A stretch of DNA of 64,000 nucleotides from JBGPTK01 sp963797765 (lineage in GTDB: Bacteria > Acidobacteriota > Terriglobia > Acidiferrales > UBA7541). This document shows positions 35,873-45,455 of the stretch, piece by piece; the first letter of the stretch is position 1; every line of letters begins with the position of its first letter. Where the stretch lies: NCBI GenBank assembly GCA_963797765.1, contig CAWCQU010000003.1, positions 1,984,001-2,048,000 of the forward strand, read 5' to 3'. The notes below the pieces were generated by a model. The model worked only from the letters and a program-made list of their open reading frames with translations, ran no database searches and had not been told where the DNA came from. Both the position numbers and the translations under genes were made by a program.

Positions 35873-38173
35873 TTATGCGTTCTGTGCCGCAGCCATCATC
35901 GAAATAACTTTTCTCGGGACCGATGCTATTACAGTGGTCCCGTTTGAGGAGGATACTAACTCCAGATCGCCTCCAAGCTGCCGCATACGCTCAGTCATTC
36001 CTCGCACACCTACTCCCAACGAATGGCCCCCGTTCTCCACAAATTCTTCTGAATCCCGCGCCAGGATTCCTTTTCCTTGATCGCTTACCTCCAACACGGT
36101 TGTTCCGTCTTTGTCAAAGAGACGGACATGGGCTGTTTCGCTGCCGGAATGCCGGTGAATGTTTGTCAGGCTTTCTTGCAGCACCCGGAAGAACGCCGTC
36201 TCCGCGTCAGCGGGCAACCGCCCGAACTCCGGTGAAATATCGAGAGTGGCGGTAATGCCGCTGCGCTTTGTGAATCCGTCCAAATACCATGAAATCGCCG
36301 ACTTTAAGCCCATTTCCTCCAACATCGGAGGGTAGAGCAGATAGGAGATGGTTCGTACCTCCTTGATGCACTGTTCCGCAAGATTCGCGCATTCAGTGAT
36401 TTCGTTTATGCCGGAACGGGCTTCGGGCGGCTGATTCAAGGACGCAAATGAGTCCAATTTCATTTTCAATAAGGATAGGTATTGACCCAGGCTATCGTGA
36501 AGATCGCGGCCGATCCGCCGCCGTTCTTCTTCTTGCGTTCGAAGCAAATGAAGAGAGAGCTTACGAAGCGAACTCTCCGAGTCATGTAATTCCTGCCGGG
36601 ACTTTCTGAGAGCCTTTAGCACGAGCATGCGCTCCGTGAAATCGCGCGTGACTTTGCTGAATCCGAGAAGGCTTCCCGCGTCGTCGCGAATCGGCGTTAT
36701 GATTACGTTCGCCCAAAACTTCGATCCGTCTTTTCGCACGCGCCAGCCTTCGTCTTCCAGGCGTCCTTCGCTGGCCGCGGTTTCCAGTTCGTGCCGCGGT
36801 TTATCTGCCTGCAAATCCTCGGCAGGATAAAAACAGGAGAAATGCTGGCCAATGATTTCGGAGGCCTTGTATCCTTTGATGCGCTCGGCCCCACTGTTCC
36901 AGCTTGTCACCCGGCCAGTCGCGTCCAACATGAAGATTGCATAATCCTGCGCGGCTTCGACCAGATGCCGAAATCTTTCCTCGGTCTGACGTAACGCAAT
37001 TTCACGCGTATGATCGAGAGCTTTTTGAACTGCAATGGTTGCAATTGGGGTTATCAGGGAGAGAAGCCGTTGATCTTCCGCATTAAATCCAGAACCGCCA
37101 ATCTTGTTGTGGATTTCAAAGAAGGCGGCCACCTCGCCGCGCTCATCCAGAATAGGAGCGCTCAGCGCGCATCGCACTCCGTAGCGCTCGTACAGTTCAT
37201 GGCGGACCTGTGGATCGGACATCATATCGTTGGATAGGCTGGGTATTTTATTTACCAGCAATCGCCCGGGAAGTCCGTGCCCTTCCGGGAAACAATACTG
37301 CACGGGAAGCGTCTCGCCGTTTTGGAAGTACTTGGTGCAGAACAATCCCTGCGGGCCGCGGAGACCGGCAATTCCTCCCTCTGCCCCGATCAGCGCGATC
37401 GCATTCCGCAGAATAATGCTCAGAACTTCATCCGCATTCCTTGTCGCCGATAGATCGTCCACCAATCTCTTGCGTGACCTTACATCGCTCTGGTGCGCCA
37501 GCTCTTTTTGCTGCAATGAAGCGATGTTTCGGAGTCTCTCCTGGTCGTTATTGAGGGTCGTATAACTGTCGTCGGGAATCACCAGTGAGTGCGAGGCGCA
37601 AATACGCTCAAACGGCTTGCTATCCTCGTGATGGCTAAACGTATCCATCGGATAAGCACAATACAACGAGAAAGAATGGGTATCGACTAGCTCATTCCAC
37701 AATTGTTCGAGCTGAATCGCAGCCTCTGACCTTTGATCCGCCCACAGAAGAGCTACCATTTCTCCGAATGCAACGACCGTCGGCTGCTCACTTTCACTCG
37801 CTGCCCTCGCTTGCAGCAGTTTTCTTCCGATCAGTTCCTTGAATAGGGCCGCGTCCAATGCTTGGTCCGCACAGAACTTGGATAAAGTTTCCGCAGCGTC
37901 CAAAGCGATATATCGCCCCCGCTCGGTCAATCCGTGAATATTTAACCCCTGGGCGGCCAGTCGACGTGCGAGACCATCTCGATGTTTTTGGGTTGCTATG
38001 ATCAGTGCGGCGTTCCCCGCCAATAGTGCCGGGGCAATGAATCGGGTCAACGATTCCAGCAAGACGGAATCGTCCTTGTAAAATTGGACTGCGTGCCCGC
38101 CAGGTCCATGACCGGGATATTGCGGTATCGGAGCAAGCAACTGAGCTTCGTAATTGGTCGTCCTGGTGCCCAT
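35873..38173 (-). CDS. MEDS-GAF-PAS sensor histidine kinase (HisKA_3)
   Basis: The protein of about 766 residues has a MEDS-type sensor region (GHAVQFYKDDSVLLESLTRF), a GAF domain (about 270-390), a PAS domain (VEAAQDYAIFMLDATGRVTSW), then RRRIGRDLHDSLGQYLSLLKM, the HisKA_3 His region, and LQESLTNIHRHSGSETAH with the N box, plus GVGVRGMTERMRQLGGDL as G2. No membrane helix is present, so it senses in the cytoplasm. The ATG at 38173 has GGGGGAT 7 nt before it and begins the MEDS part; the frame is open to 38326. Its likely partner next to it is broken. Confidence 0.82.
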   Translation of the reverse strand: MGTRTTNYEAQLLAPIPQYPGHGPGGHAVQFYKDDSVLLESLTRFIAPALLAGNAALIIATQKHRDGLARRLAAQGLNIHGLTERGRYIALDAAETLSKFCADQALDAALFKELIGRKLLQARAASESEQPTVVAFGEMVALLWADQRSEAAIQLEQLWNELVDTHSFSLYCAYPMDTFSHHEDSKPFERICASHSLVIPDDSYTTLNNDQERLRNIASLQQKELAHQSDVRSRKRLVDDLSATRNADEVLSIILRNAIALIGAEGGIAGLRGPQGLFCTKYFQNGETLPVQYCFPEGHGLPGRLLVNKIPSLSNDMMSDPQVRHELYERYGVRCALSAPILDERGEVAAFFEIHNKIGGSGFNAEDQRLLSLITPIATIAVQKALDHTREIALRQTEERFRHLVEAAQDYAIFMLDATGRVTSWNSGAERIKGYKASEIIGQHFSCFYPAEDLQADKPRHELETAASEGRLEDEGWRVRKDGSKFWANVIITPIRDDAGSLLGFSKVTRDFTERMLVLKALRKSRQELHDSESSLRKLSLHLLRTQEEERRRIGRDLHDSLGQYLSLLKMKLDSFASLNQPPEARSGINEITECANLAEQCIKEVRTISYLLYPPMLEEMGLKSAISWYLDGFTKRSGITATLDISPEFGRLPADAETAFFRVLQESLTNIHRHSGSETAHVRLFDKDGTTVLEVSDQGKGILARDSEEFVENGGHSLGVGVRGMTERMRQLGGDLELVSSSNGTTVIASVPRKVISMMAAAQNA

Positions 38174-38570
38174 TGCGTCATCCCCCAGTTGGACGGCGAG
38201 CAGCCGAACCCTGCGAAACCACGGATTCGGCTGAAACAATAAATTAAGCGACATAAAATTTTGACTTGGCCGCCTGAGGGCTTGCGCTCCGAATTCTGTC
38301 CCTCTGGCGGCGGGTCCGGTGGTCAAGGATGACTTCTGAGTCAGTCAAACTGCAAAGGCCTGCTCTGGTCACCGTGTGCAGTCACTCTCGCATGGAGACA
38401 TGACCACCGCCCGCACAACATCCGGGGGTATAGTACCGCTCAAAAAGAGTGGCGCAATAAGGTGAAACCTGTAGATCGGATTCGGTTACGACATTAAAAG
38501 TACGTATCGCAGCAACAGCGAGTTCTCCAGAAATCCGCTCCGATATTGGCGATCCTGCGGTGAGAAACGT
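38174..38570. other. Gene-free stretch between histidine kinase and NarL-type regulator
   Basis: I see no convincing gene here. The short in-frame extension of the kinase lies at 38174-38326, and the rest contains no terminator-like hairpin with a T-run that I could identify. It probably holds the promoter of the kinase gene, but none could be assigned. Confidence 0.4.
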
Positions 38571-39227
38571 CTACGGTTCAATGATCTGGTTTCGCACCGC
38601 GTACCGGACCAACTCGCTCACGGAATGCAATTGGAGCTTCCGCATGATATTAGCTCGATGCGTCTCCGCTGTTTTGCCGCTGATATTCAGTGAGGCAGCC
38701 ACTTCCTTGCTGCTTTTTCCCTCGGCCAGCAATTGAACGATCTCTCGCTCCCGGGATGTAAGCCTTTCGCGATCTTTCTCGGGCGATTCATTCGGAATTC
38801 CGCGAGAACTAAACTTGCTCAGAATCACTTCCGTGGCTTGTGCCGTAAAAAACGGTTTGTGCTTTGCAAGCGATTCGACGGCCACAATTAAGTCGCGGTC
38901 GGAGTCCGATTTTACGATATATCCACGCGCCCCAGTTTCCAGGATTTCGCGGATTAATTGGTCAGAAAAATGTAGCGACAATATCAAGATTTCCGTATTG
39001 GGGCACGACTTGCGAATCCGCCTGGCCGCTTCTAGGCCGTTCAGGTCCGGCATTCCAATATCGAGCACAGCGATATCGGGTTTGAGTTCTTCTGCCTTGG
39101 CAACTGCCTCCCGCCCGGTATGGGCTTCCGCGCTAACTTCCCATCCTTCATGTGTTTGCAGCAGTGTCTTTATGCCGCGCCGCATCAGGTTATGATCATC
39201 GGCAATCAATATCCGCAAGGGCTTCAT
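38571..39227 (-). CDS. NarL/FixJ-type response regulator
   Basis: The 218-residue protein has a complete receiver: RILIADDHNLMRRG, DIAVLDIGMPDLNG with the phosphorylated Asp, ILILSLHF with the conserved Ser, and ARGYIVKSD with the Lys. It then has LTSREREIVQLLAEG and ISGKTAETHRANIMRKL in the LuxR DNA-binding domain. It could serve the MEDS-type kinase in the next upstream gene position, whose own partner is broken, but the two are separated by 345-400 nt and the pairing is inferred. Target genes are not known. Confidence 0.9.
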   Translation of the reverse strand: MKPLRILIADDHNLMRRGIKTLLQTHEGWEVSAEAHTGREAVAKAEELKPDIAVLDIGMPDLNGLEAARRIRKSCPNTEILILSLHFSDQLIREILETGARGYIVKSDSDRDLIVAVESLAKHKPFFTAQATEVILSKFSSRGIPNESPEKDRERLTSREREIVQLLAEGKSSKEVAASLNISGKTAETHRANIMRKLQLHSVSELVRYAVRNQIIEP

Positions 39228-39687
39228 ACTTCTCCAGTTTCCTGCATATCACCGGCGGCCGGGCAAATTTGAGATCGACCCTAAAGCTTCCAAGTCTGAT
39301 CGAAACGGCACTCAAGCTTGCGCATTTCAGACAAGCCAACCGAATTATACATAGATTTCGACGATCTAAGTAAAACGGCATGAAGCCGGGCGGCACTGGG
39401 CCACCGGCGATCCGTTACAAATCCATCTGCCTCTCGCTGAGTGCTCACTCGACGAGAGAGGTAACTCGGGCTCCATCTTTCGCGCCCGGGATCGGCATTT
39501 CGGTAATTCAGTACCGGTCTTAGGTCAAGGTACCTGCCGCCAATAAATACGCAAGAGGCTGTATTGAGAAATACGCGAACGAAGTCTAATAGTTGATCTG
39601 CGGTGCGCTGTTATTACTGCGCGTCAAGCGAGCACCGCGCAGTACAAAATCGAGCATAAAAATTCTTTCACACTAGGAGCCGTGAGA
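39228..39687. promoter_or_regulatory. Divergent intergenic region
   Basis: This gap separates the minus-strand NarL-type regulator from the plus-strand stress-type protein. GCGGTGC at about 39600 and GCACCGC about 33 nt later could pair as a long-looped hairpin. An 8-bp direct repeat AAATACGC occurs twice around 39545-39580. AGGAG at 39675-39679 is the Shine-Dalgarno of the downstream gene. No clear promoter boxes seen. Confidence 0.35.
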
Positions 39688-40257
39688 ATGGCTGGAAAAA
39701 ACAAAGCGGTATTCGGAATTTATTCGACCAACAGGGCAGCGGATCAAGCAGTGGAAATGCTTATGACGGCTGGCTTTTCCTCCTCGGATATTTCAGTTCT
39801 GTTTCCAGAGAATCTTGGATCTAAGGCAATCGGCACGGAAAAGTCGACCAAGGCGCCAGAAGGTGCCGCCACCGGAGCGGGATCAGGAGCCGTCCTCGGC
39901 GGCGCGTTGGGACTCTTGGCGGGAATCGGCGCGCTCGCGATCCCGGGGGTAGGTCCGCTTATCGCGGCCGGTCCAATTGTTGCAACTCTGGCTGGCATCG
40001 GCGTCGGGGGAACGGTGGGCGGGTTCACCGGCGCCCTGATCGGGCTGGGGATTCCCGAATTCGAAGCTAAGCGGTATGAGGGCCGGCTTCAAAAGGGTGG
40101 AATCCTACTCTCAGTGCATTGCGACACTTCTGACGAAATCAAGCAGGCAAAAAAGGTGCTTGAGGCCACTCGAGCTGAGGACGTTTCATCCACAGGCGAA
40201 TCGTCTTCAAACGTGGCTTCAACGAATCGCGAAATCGGCCGGGCAGCGAAGTCGTAA
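39688..40257 (+). CDS. General stress protein 17M-like protein with glycine-rich membrane segments
   Basis: This 189-residue protein has an N-terminal KAVFGIYSTNRAADQAVEML, like the YflT/17M domain that detects or modulates stress. The middle part is a Gly/Ala-rich double hydrophobic stretch with ATGAGSGAVLGGALGLLAG and VATLAGIGVGGTVGG, typical of glycine-zipper membrane proteins. The C-terminal GGILLSVHCDTSDEIKQAKK fits the same family. AGGAG sits 8 nt before the ATG at 39688, and is too close to the earlier GTG at 39682, so I prefer the later start. Function in the cell is unknown. Confidence 0.75.
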   Translation: MAGKNKAVFGIYSTNRAADQAVEMLMTAGFSSSDISVLFPENLGSKAIGTEKSTKAPEGAATGAGSGAVLGGALGLLAGIGALAIPGVGPLIAAGPIVATLAGIGVGGTVGGFTGALIGLGIPEFEAKRYEGRLQKGGILLSVHCDTSDEIKQAKKVLEATRAEDVSSTGESSSNVASTNREIGRAAKS

Positions 40258-40346
40258 ACGAAGGCGCCGGGAAGGGACAAGGTTTCAATCGCACTTCTCC
40301 CTTCTCGTTCCCGTGACCCATTAGCAACTACCCGACTGAAGACCAC

Positions 40347-40835
40347 TCAGGTTTTGCCCGGGGACATCGCGTCGCGGATTACAGAAAGCAGCAGTTCCGG
40401 CTTGATTGGCTTCGCAAGGATCTGAAAATCATGCCCTTGTGCGTGTGCCGCATCCAGTAGATCCACGGTGGCTGCCTGGCCTGAAAACAGGATGATCTTG
40501 CAGCCCGGCGCAAGTGCGCGGATTTGCATGGCCGTATCAATTCCATTGATGCCTGGCATGATCACGTCACTCAGGACGATATCCGGTTGAATGGTCTTGG
40601 TTAACTCGATTGCGGCATCCCCGCTGGAGACGAACACCGCTTCGAATCCTCCGTCCTTCAATATCTCAGCCACTGTTTCAGCGATCACCGGCTCATCGTC
40701 AATGACGATGATCTTAACTTTCTTTATTCCCTCCGGGAAGTCGAAGGAATTTGCGAAACGAAGGCCCCGCGCAAACCACTTCGGGTGTTGAGGAATCGGC
40801 AAAACAGGAAGAATCACCGCGCTTGCATCGAACAT
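40347..40835 (-). CDS. Receiver-only response regulator
   Basis: The 162-residue protein has VKIIVIDDEPVIAETVAEIL, QPDIVLSDVIMPGINGID with the phosphorylated Asp, IILFSGQAATVD and ILAKPIKPELLL with the conserved Lys. There is a 39-residue N-terminal extension of unknown role, but the ATG at 40835 has AGGAG 10 nt upstream, which supports it. It lacks any output domain, so it probably acts by protein contact or as a phosphate sink. It lies 28 nt after the frameshifted kinase and ends the TonB-receptor/YfiR/kinase operon. Confidence 0.85.
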   Translation of the reverse strand: MFDASAVILPVLPIPQHPKWFARGLRFANSFDFPEGIKKVKIIVIDDEPVIAETVAEILKDGGFEAVFVSSGDAAIELTKTIQPDIVLSDVIMPGINGIDTAMQIRALAPGCKIILFSGQAATVDLLDAAHAQGHDFQILAKPIKPELLLSVIRDAMSPGKT

Positions 40836-40863
40836 TTGAAAACGCTCCTATACACCCCGCAAT

Positions 40864-42661
40864 CTAGTTACCGCTATTATCCCAAATCGGAAAGGTAATC
40901 GAAAATACCGTCCATCTTTTTTCTGGCCGAATGCTGCTCCGCACGCGAATTAGTCCGTTGTGCTTTTTTACCAGGTTCTGAGTTAGCCAAAGTCCTAGCC
41001 CGGTGCCGACATCTTTCTTGGTCGTGTAAAACGGCTCGAAAATCTTTGCCATTTGCTCCGGGGGGATGCCCGAGCCCGTTGTCCATCACGCTCACGCGCA
41101 CCGCTTTCCGGCCGCCGTCGCTCCATACCCTCGCCTGGGATACCTTGATCGCGATGCTTCCCTTCTCCGCCGTGGCTTCAATTGCGTTCGCCAGCAAATT
41201 TGCGAAGATTTGCCGGAGTTCTCCCGGGTATCCCGGAATTTCGACATTATCTCCATAATCATGTTTGATGGAGATTTTTTTAAACTGCAGCTTTCTCGCA
41301 TAGATCGACACAACTTCTTCCAGTGCGGCTGAGATGTTTACTCGAGCTGGCGAAGAAGTATCGCGATAAAACCCCAGCGTGTTTTTGGTAATCTGAGAAA
41401 TCCGATCCAATTCTTGGTCCGCCATGCTCAGGTATTTTTCTATATTCGCCGGCTGCTTTCTTGCCAGATAAACTAGGTTGGTAACCGCTTCCAGCGGGTT
41501 GTTGATCTCGTGTGCGATGCTCGCGGCCAGGCGCCCCGTCGCGGCAAGTTTTTCGCTCCGCCGGAGAGCTTCCTCGGATCGCATTTGTTCCGTGATGTCG
41601 GTGTTCGAGCCAAACCATCGCGCAATCTTTCCGCGCGCATCCCGGACAGGCAGAGCCAGCGTAAGGAAATTCCGGAATCCACCATCGGCGCCGCGCAAAG
41701 GAAAAATCATTTCAAATGGTTTACCGGTTCGAATCGAGGTCCCCCATTTTTCCAAGACCGCCGGTAATTCCTTGGGGTCATGGGCAGCTTGCCATCCCCA
41801 CCCTACCATTTGTTCCGGCGTTGTTCCGGTGTACTCATACCATCTGTGGTTGTACCAAAAAAGGGAGCCGTCCGCCTCGGCCATCCATGCCAACTGCGGT
41901 ATTGAATCGGCCAGCGCCCGGAACTGTTGCTCCCGTTCCTGCAAGTCGGCGTCGCGTTTCTGAATCGCGGTCAACATGTCATTGAATGCGTCGATTAGGA
42001 CCGCAACTTCGTCGCCGGTGCCGGTGGAAGCTACCCGAACCGAATAGTTCTTGTCGCGCGAAACAGCTCGTGCGGATTCCGCCAGGTTCATCACTGGCCG
42101 GGAAATAATTCGTTGCGATATGCGCGATAGAATCAGGGCGGCAATCAACGCCGCCCCCAAAATGGCCAACAGGATGGTCGCGTAGCTCTTCAACCGGTCG
42201 GTAAGCGCGCCGAGGTCAGACTGTATATACACAATACCAACTGGCTTTCCCCCAAAAACGATCACTTGGATAAGTTCCAGCCGGCTGTTCTCATACCAGT
42301 GCGCTTCCGGTTGCCCTGGCGGAATCGGAGGCAGTGGAAAACTGTGAGCCCCGCCCTCGCGCCAGTACCCCGCAAAAAATCTGCCCTCCGGATCGTAAAT
42401 CCCCGCATAAGTGATATGGGGAGATGCGCGCAGCGCGGATAGCGTATTCTCGGCGGATCGAGGATCATTGAAAATGAGCGGAGAAACCGAATTTGATCCG
42501 ACAATCTGGGCTTGCACGGAAACGCTCCTGGCCAAATTGATTCGGAACGTATGCAAGTCGTAGATGAAAATTGCAGCCCCCGCCAAAAGAAGAGCCGCGG
42601 CGCTCACGGTCATGTTCATAGCCGTCAGCTTTTTGGATAGTGAACCCCGAAGCGTGATCAT
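40864..42661 (-). pseudogene. Sensor histidine kinase with CHASE-like, HAMP, PAS and HisKA domains, frameshifted
   Basis: The first 540 codons encode an N-terminal helix (TVSAAALLLAGAAIFIYDL), a periplasmic part with VSPLIFNDPRSAENTLSAL like CHASE8, a second helix, a HAMP domain, a PAS domain (FWYNHRWYEYTGTTPEQMVG), the H box SIAHEINNPLEAV and the N box NAIEATA. In a run of six G (41060-41065) the frame shifts. The frame that follows encodes EQMAKIFEPFYTTKKDVGTG and GLGLWLTQNLVKKHNGLIRV, the missing G2 region, and stops at 40864. With five G the protein would be whole. This is a real frameshift, phase variation or a sequencing error. It overlaps the YfiR-like gene by 4 nt. Confidence 0.8.
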
Positions 42662-43302
42662 GGGTTGTGACCTCCGCTGCCGGAATCTCTTCGAACGGCG
42701 GTCGCCACCTTCAAGAGCTGCGAGTTCAGAACCAGCCCCGACTTCTCCGCTGCGCTCAAATTTACTTCGAATCGGACTTTATTTTCCTTTACGACAAACT
42801 GGATCATTCCCCCATGAGTCGTGAACTCTGGAATGTCGCTGACCGTTAAAACCGGCGTTCCCGTCAATGCGCCAAGTATTCTGTTGAGCTGATTGCTCTC
42901 CGACGCGCTGATATAGAGAATTCGGCAGCCCGCAGCATCTTCCAGTTTCACAGCTCGCTTCGCCACCAGGCTTTTCCCATCGATCGCCTCTCCTGCAATG
43001 GTCGAATCGAGGCTTTCGCCAAACGGATCCTGGCCAAGGACGCAAATAGAAAACGAGCCTCGATTCGCCTGGGATTCAGAAACCGGCCAGCGAATGAATT
43101 TCCCAAAGTTGAAAAGATAAACAGCCTTGATCTGATACTCGCTGGGCCGATATTGCTGTGCGCGAAGGATTGCCCCGGCGGCAACCCAAGCCAGGCTTAA
43201 GGCTACCAAGCCAATCCGAAGCCGACGTGGGCGTCCGCGGCAGGATTTTCGGAAGGCATCATCGTTTCGATGCGGAGTCGTGTCGCGAGGAATCCGTATC
43301 AT
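42658..43302 (-). CDS. YfiR-like periplasmic protein (DUF4154)
   Basis: The 214-residue protein has a membrane-spanning or signal segment (RIGLVALSLAWVAAGAIL), then YQIKAVYLFNFGKFIRWP, ICVLGQDPFGESLD, CRILYISASESNQLNRIL and LTVSDIPEFTTHGGMIQFV. It is a full match to the YfiR/DUF4154 pattern. In Pseudomonas YfiR is a periplasmic inhibitor of a c-di-GMP cyclase; here its partners are a TonB-dependent receptor and a sensor kinase, so it may pass a signal between them. It overlaps the receptor gene by 4 nt (ATGA) and the kinase gene by 4 nt. Confidence 0.88.
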   Translation of the reverse strand: MIRIPRDTTPHRNDDAFRKSCRGRPRRLRIGLVALSLAWVAAGAILRAQQYRPSEYQIKAVYLFNFGKFIRWPVSESQANRGSFSICVLGQDPFGESLDSTIAGEAIDGKSLVAKRAVKLEDAAGCRILYISASESNQLNRILGALTGTPVLTVSDIPEFTTHGGMIQFVVKENKVRFEVNLSAAEKSGLVLNSQLLKVATAVRRDSGSGGHNP

Positions 43303-45344
43303 TTATTTCGATTCCACGTCAGCTTCGCGTAGTAACTGCGCTTAATCCCCACCAGCGGACCAGGGTCGCTCCCGAATTCAAAATGGTGGGGCTGCATAAG
43401 GTCCAGTCCAACTATCGACAATTGAAATTGTTGGCTGATCCGCCATCCCACGTGAATATCTCCAGTGGAATATGCCGGAACCATCTGCCCGGGCAGCGCG
43501 CTTATATATCGAAACGAAAGGTCCAGCGTCACACGTTTGGGCAAGTCAAAACCTGATTGGACCAACAACTGATGCCGGGGGCTGGACCCCTCAATAATGG
43601 GAGGAGTACCTACGTCCAGCGAATCCGCCTTCTTCTTCAGGTCCATTTGCAAAAACGAATACGAACCCCGCAGCCGCCAATAGCTCGTGGGCTTCCACTC
43701 GGGAGCAATCTCGACCCCGGAGGTAGAGCCGAAAAGTCCATTTCGAAATTGCGCGGGAATCAACACATGCGGAGGAGCCGGATTATTCTCGATGAACGCT
43801 GGACCGGTGATCTCCTCGCTGAACAGATCATCATAGGAGTTATAAAAGCCCGTAACATCGACGTAGGTTGCCTTGCCCACCAGGCGGCGATAGCCCAGCT
43901 CATAACCGTTCAGTTTTTCGGACTGGAAATTTGGGTTAGCATTAAAACGTGCGAAGAGCGGAAGGCCATTGGGTGCCGTACCGCCGAAGCCAGACAAGTT
44001 GAAATCCCTCTCCGAATCTGACGGAGTGCGTACCGCGCGCGTAAAGGCCGCCCAAAATGTCTGCGTCGGCGTGGGATTCCACAGCAAACGAACACTGGGT
44101 TCCAGTTCCGCCCCGGTGAAGTCTGTATGCAGGAGTTTTGTGCCGACTTCGAGCGTCAGGCGATCGGGAACCAAAGAAATCTCATCCTGCAGGAATGCCG
44201 TATAGAGCTGGTCCGTTTTCTCGCTTGGATTGAATGTGAGTCCGGAGACGAGCTGCAATTCATCGCCTTCGCTGATTCGCAGCCCCAAGCCCCACGAAAT
44301 TTTCTGGCGGGACCGCCAATTAAAACGTTGCAAGAAATCGATATCAAAAGTGTTCCGAAGGTCGCCAAAATTAGGCTCGTGGCGGTTGGTCCGGTCATAA
44401 TACGCTTGGATCTGTAGGTCATTGCCTTCACCCAGGACTCTTTTCCAGCGGCCCATGATATTTCCGCCAGAAAGATCCGCATTCCCGTTCACAATTTGCG
44501 AGAACGGCGGCGTGTAACTCACAAGTTGCACGCTCTCGCCGGCTACCTCATCGTAGATGTCTCCCTGAAAAGTAAACGAATCGCGCGTGCTTTTGGTCCA
44601 ATCCACGCGGAACCCGCCCTGGGCAGCTCGCCAGCGATCGAAATTCTGGCCATCCGAGTGGTATTCCGGACCGCGATTGAAACCCTTTCCATAGAGACGG
44701 TAGGAGAGTCCCTTGGTGTTAGCTCCGCCATACCGAACACTTGCGAAGCCCTGCTCTACATTCCCTCCGCCCGTGCTCGCCAATAGTCCCTGAGTTTGTT
44801 TGCTATCTTTGGTGATGATATTGATCACGCCGTCCACGGCGTTTGGCCCCCAGATGGTGCCGCCAGGCCCGCGGATCACCTCGATCCGTTCGATGTCATC
44901 CATCACGGTATCTTGGACTTCCCAATAGGTGCCCGCGAATAACGTGGTGTATACAGTTCGGCCATCGATCAGCACTAGAACAGATCGAGAAAGCCGGCTG
45001 CCGAAGCCCCGGATGCCGATCGACCATTTGCTACTGTCGATTCGGGCGACCTCTACGCCCGGCGCAAGCCGCAGAGCCTCTGGGATGGATGTCGCTCCCG
45101 ACCGTTGAATATCGTCCTGCGTAATCACGAAAATAGCGGCAGGTGTTTTCCACACTTGTTCCGGTTCTTTGGATGCCGTCGTGACTTCCACATTCCCCAG
45201 TTGTTCGAGACTGAGTTGCTTCAGTGGACTTTGAGGTGACTGATTCTCCTGGGAACTTCCAGCCCAACACGTAGCAGATATCGCCGCTAAAAAGAGCGTC
45301 AAAGTCAGAACCTTCCAACAGCTTAGCGGCTGAGATATTTGCAT
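43299..45344 (-). CDS. TonB-dependent receptor
   Basis: The mature protein follows a signal peptide (from MQISQPLSCWK to SATCWAG). The plug has EVTTASKEPEQVWKTPAAI, VITQDDIQRSGATSIPEALR, LVLIDGRTVYTTLF and VIRGPGGTIWGPNAVDGVIN, standard TonB-receptor wording with a near-canonical TonB-box region before it. The rest is a 22-strand type barrel ending GIKRSYYAKLTWNRNK. I prefer the ATG at 45344 with AAGGA about 11 nt upstream; the frame is open to 45410. With the YfiR-like protein and kinase it seems to be a ligand-sensing unit, not only a transporter. Ligand unknown. Confidence 0.88.
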   Translation of the reverse strand: MQISQPLSCWKVLTLTLFLAAISATCWAGSSQENQSPQSPLKQLSLEQLGNVEVTTASKEPEQVWKTPAAIFVITQDDIQRSGATSIPEALRLAPGVEVARIDSSKWSIGIRGFGSRLSRSVLVLIDGRTVYTTLFAGTYWEVQDTVMDDIERIEVIRGPGGTIWGPNAVDGVINIITKDSKQTQGLLASTGGGNVEQGFASVRYGGANTKGLSYRLYGKGFNRGPEYHSDGQNFDRWRAAQGGFRVDWTKSTRDSFTFQGDIYDEVAGESVQLVSYTPPFSQIVNGNADLSGGNIMGRWKRVLGEGNDLQIQAYYDRTNRHEPNFGDLRNTFDIDFLQRFNWRSRQKISWGLGLRISEGDELQLVSGLTFNPSEKTDQLYTAFLQDEISLVPDRLTLEVGTKLLHTDFTGAELEPSVRLLWNPTPTQTFWAAFTRAVRTPSDSERDFNLSGFGGTAPNGLPLFARFNANPNFQSEKLNGYELGYRRLVGKATYVDVTGFYNSYDDLFSEEITGPAFIENNPAPPHVLIPAQFRNGLFGSTSGVEIAPEWKPTSYWRLRGSYSFLQMDLKKKADSLDVGTPPIIEGSSPRHQLLVQSGFDLPKRVTLDLSFRYISALPGQMVPAYSTGDIHVGWRISQQFQLSIVGLDLMQPHHFEFGSDPGPLVGIKRSYYAKLTWNRNK

Positions 45345-45455
45345 GTTCGACTGGGTCCTTATCGCAAGAATGCGGCCAGGGAGACTGATCTCGTGCGGAC
45401 GGTTTTGCACAACGGAGAACCCGAACTTCTCTTACACTTAGCGGATTGGCGGCTG

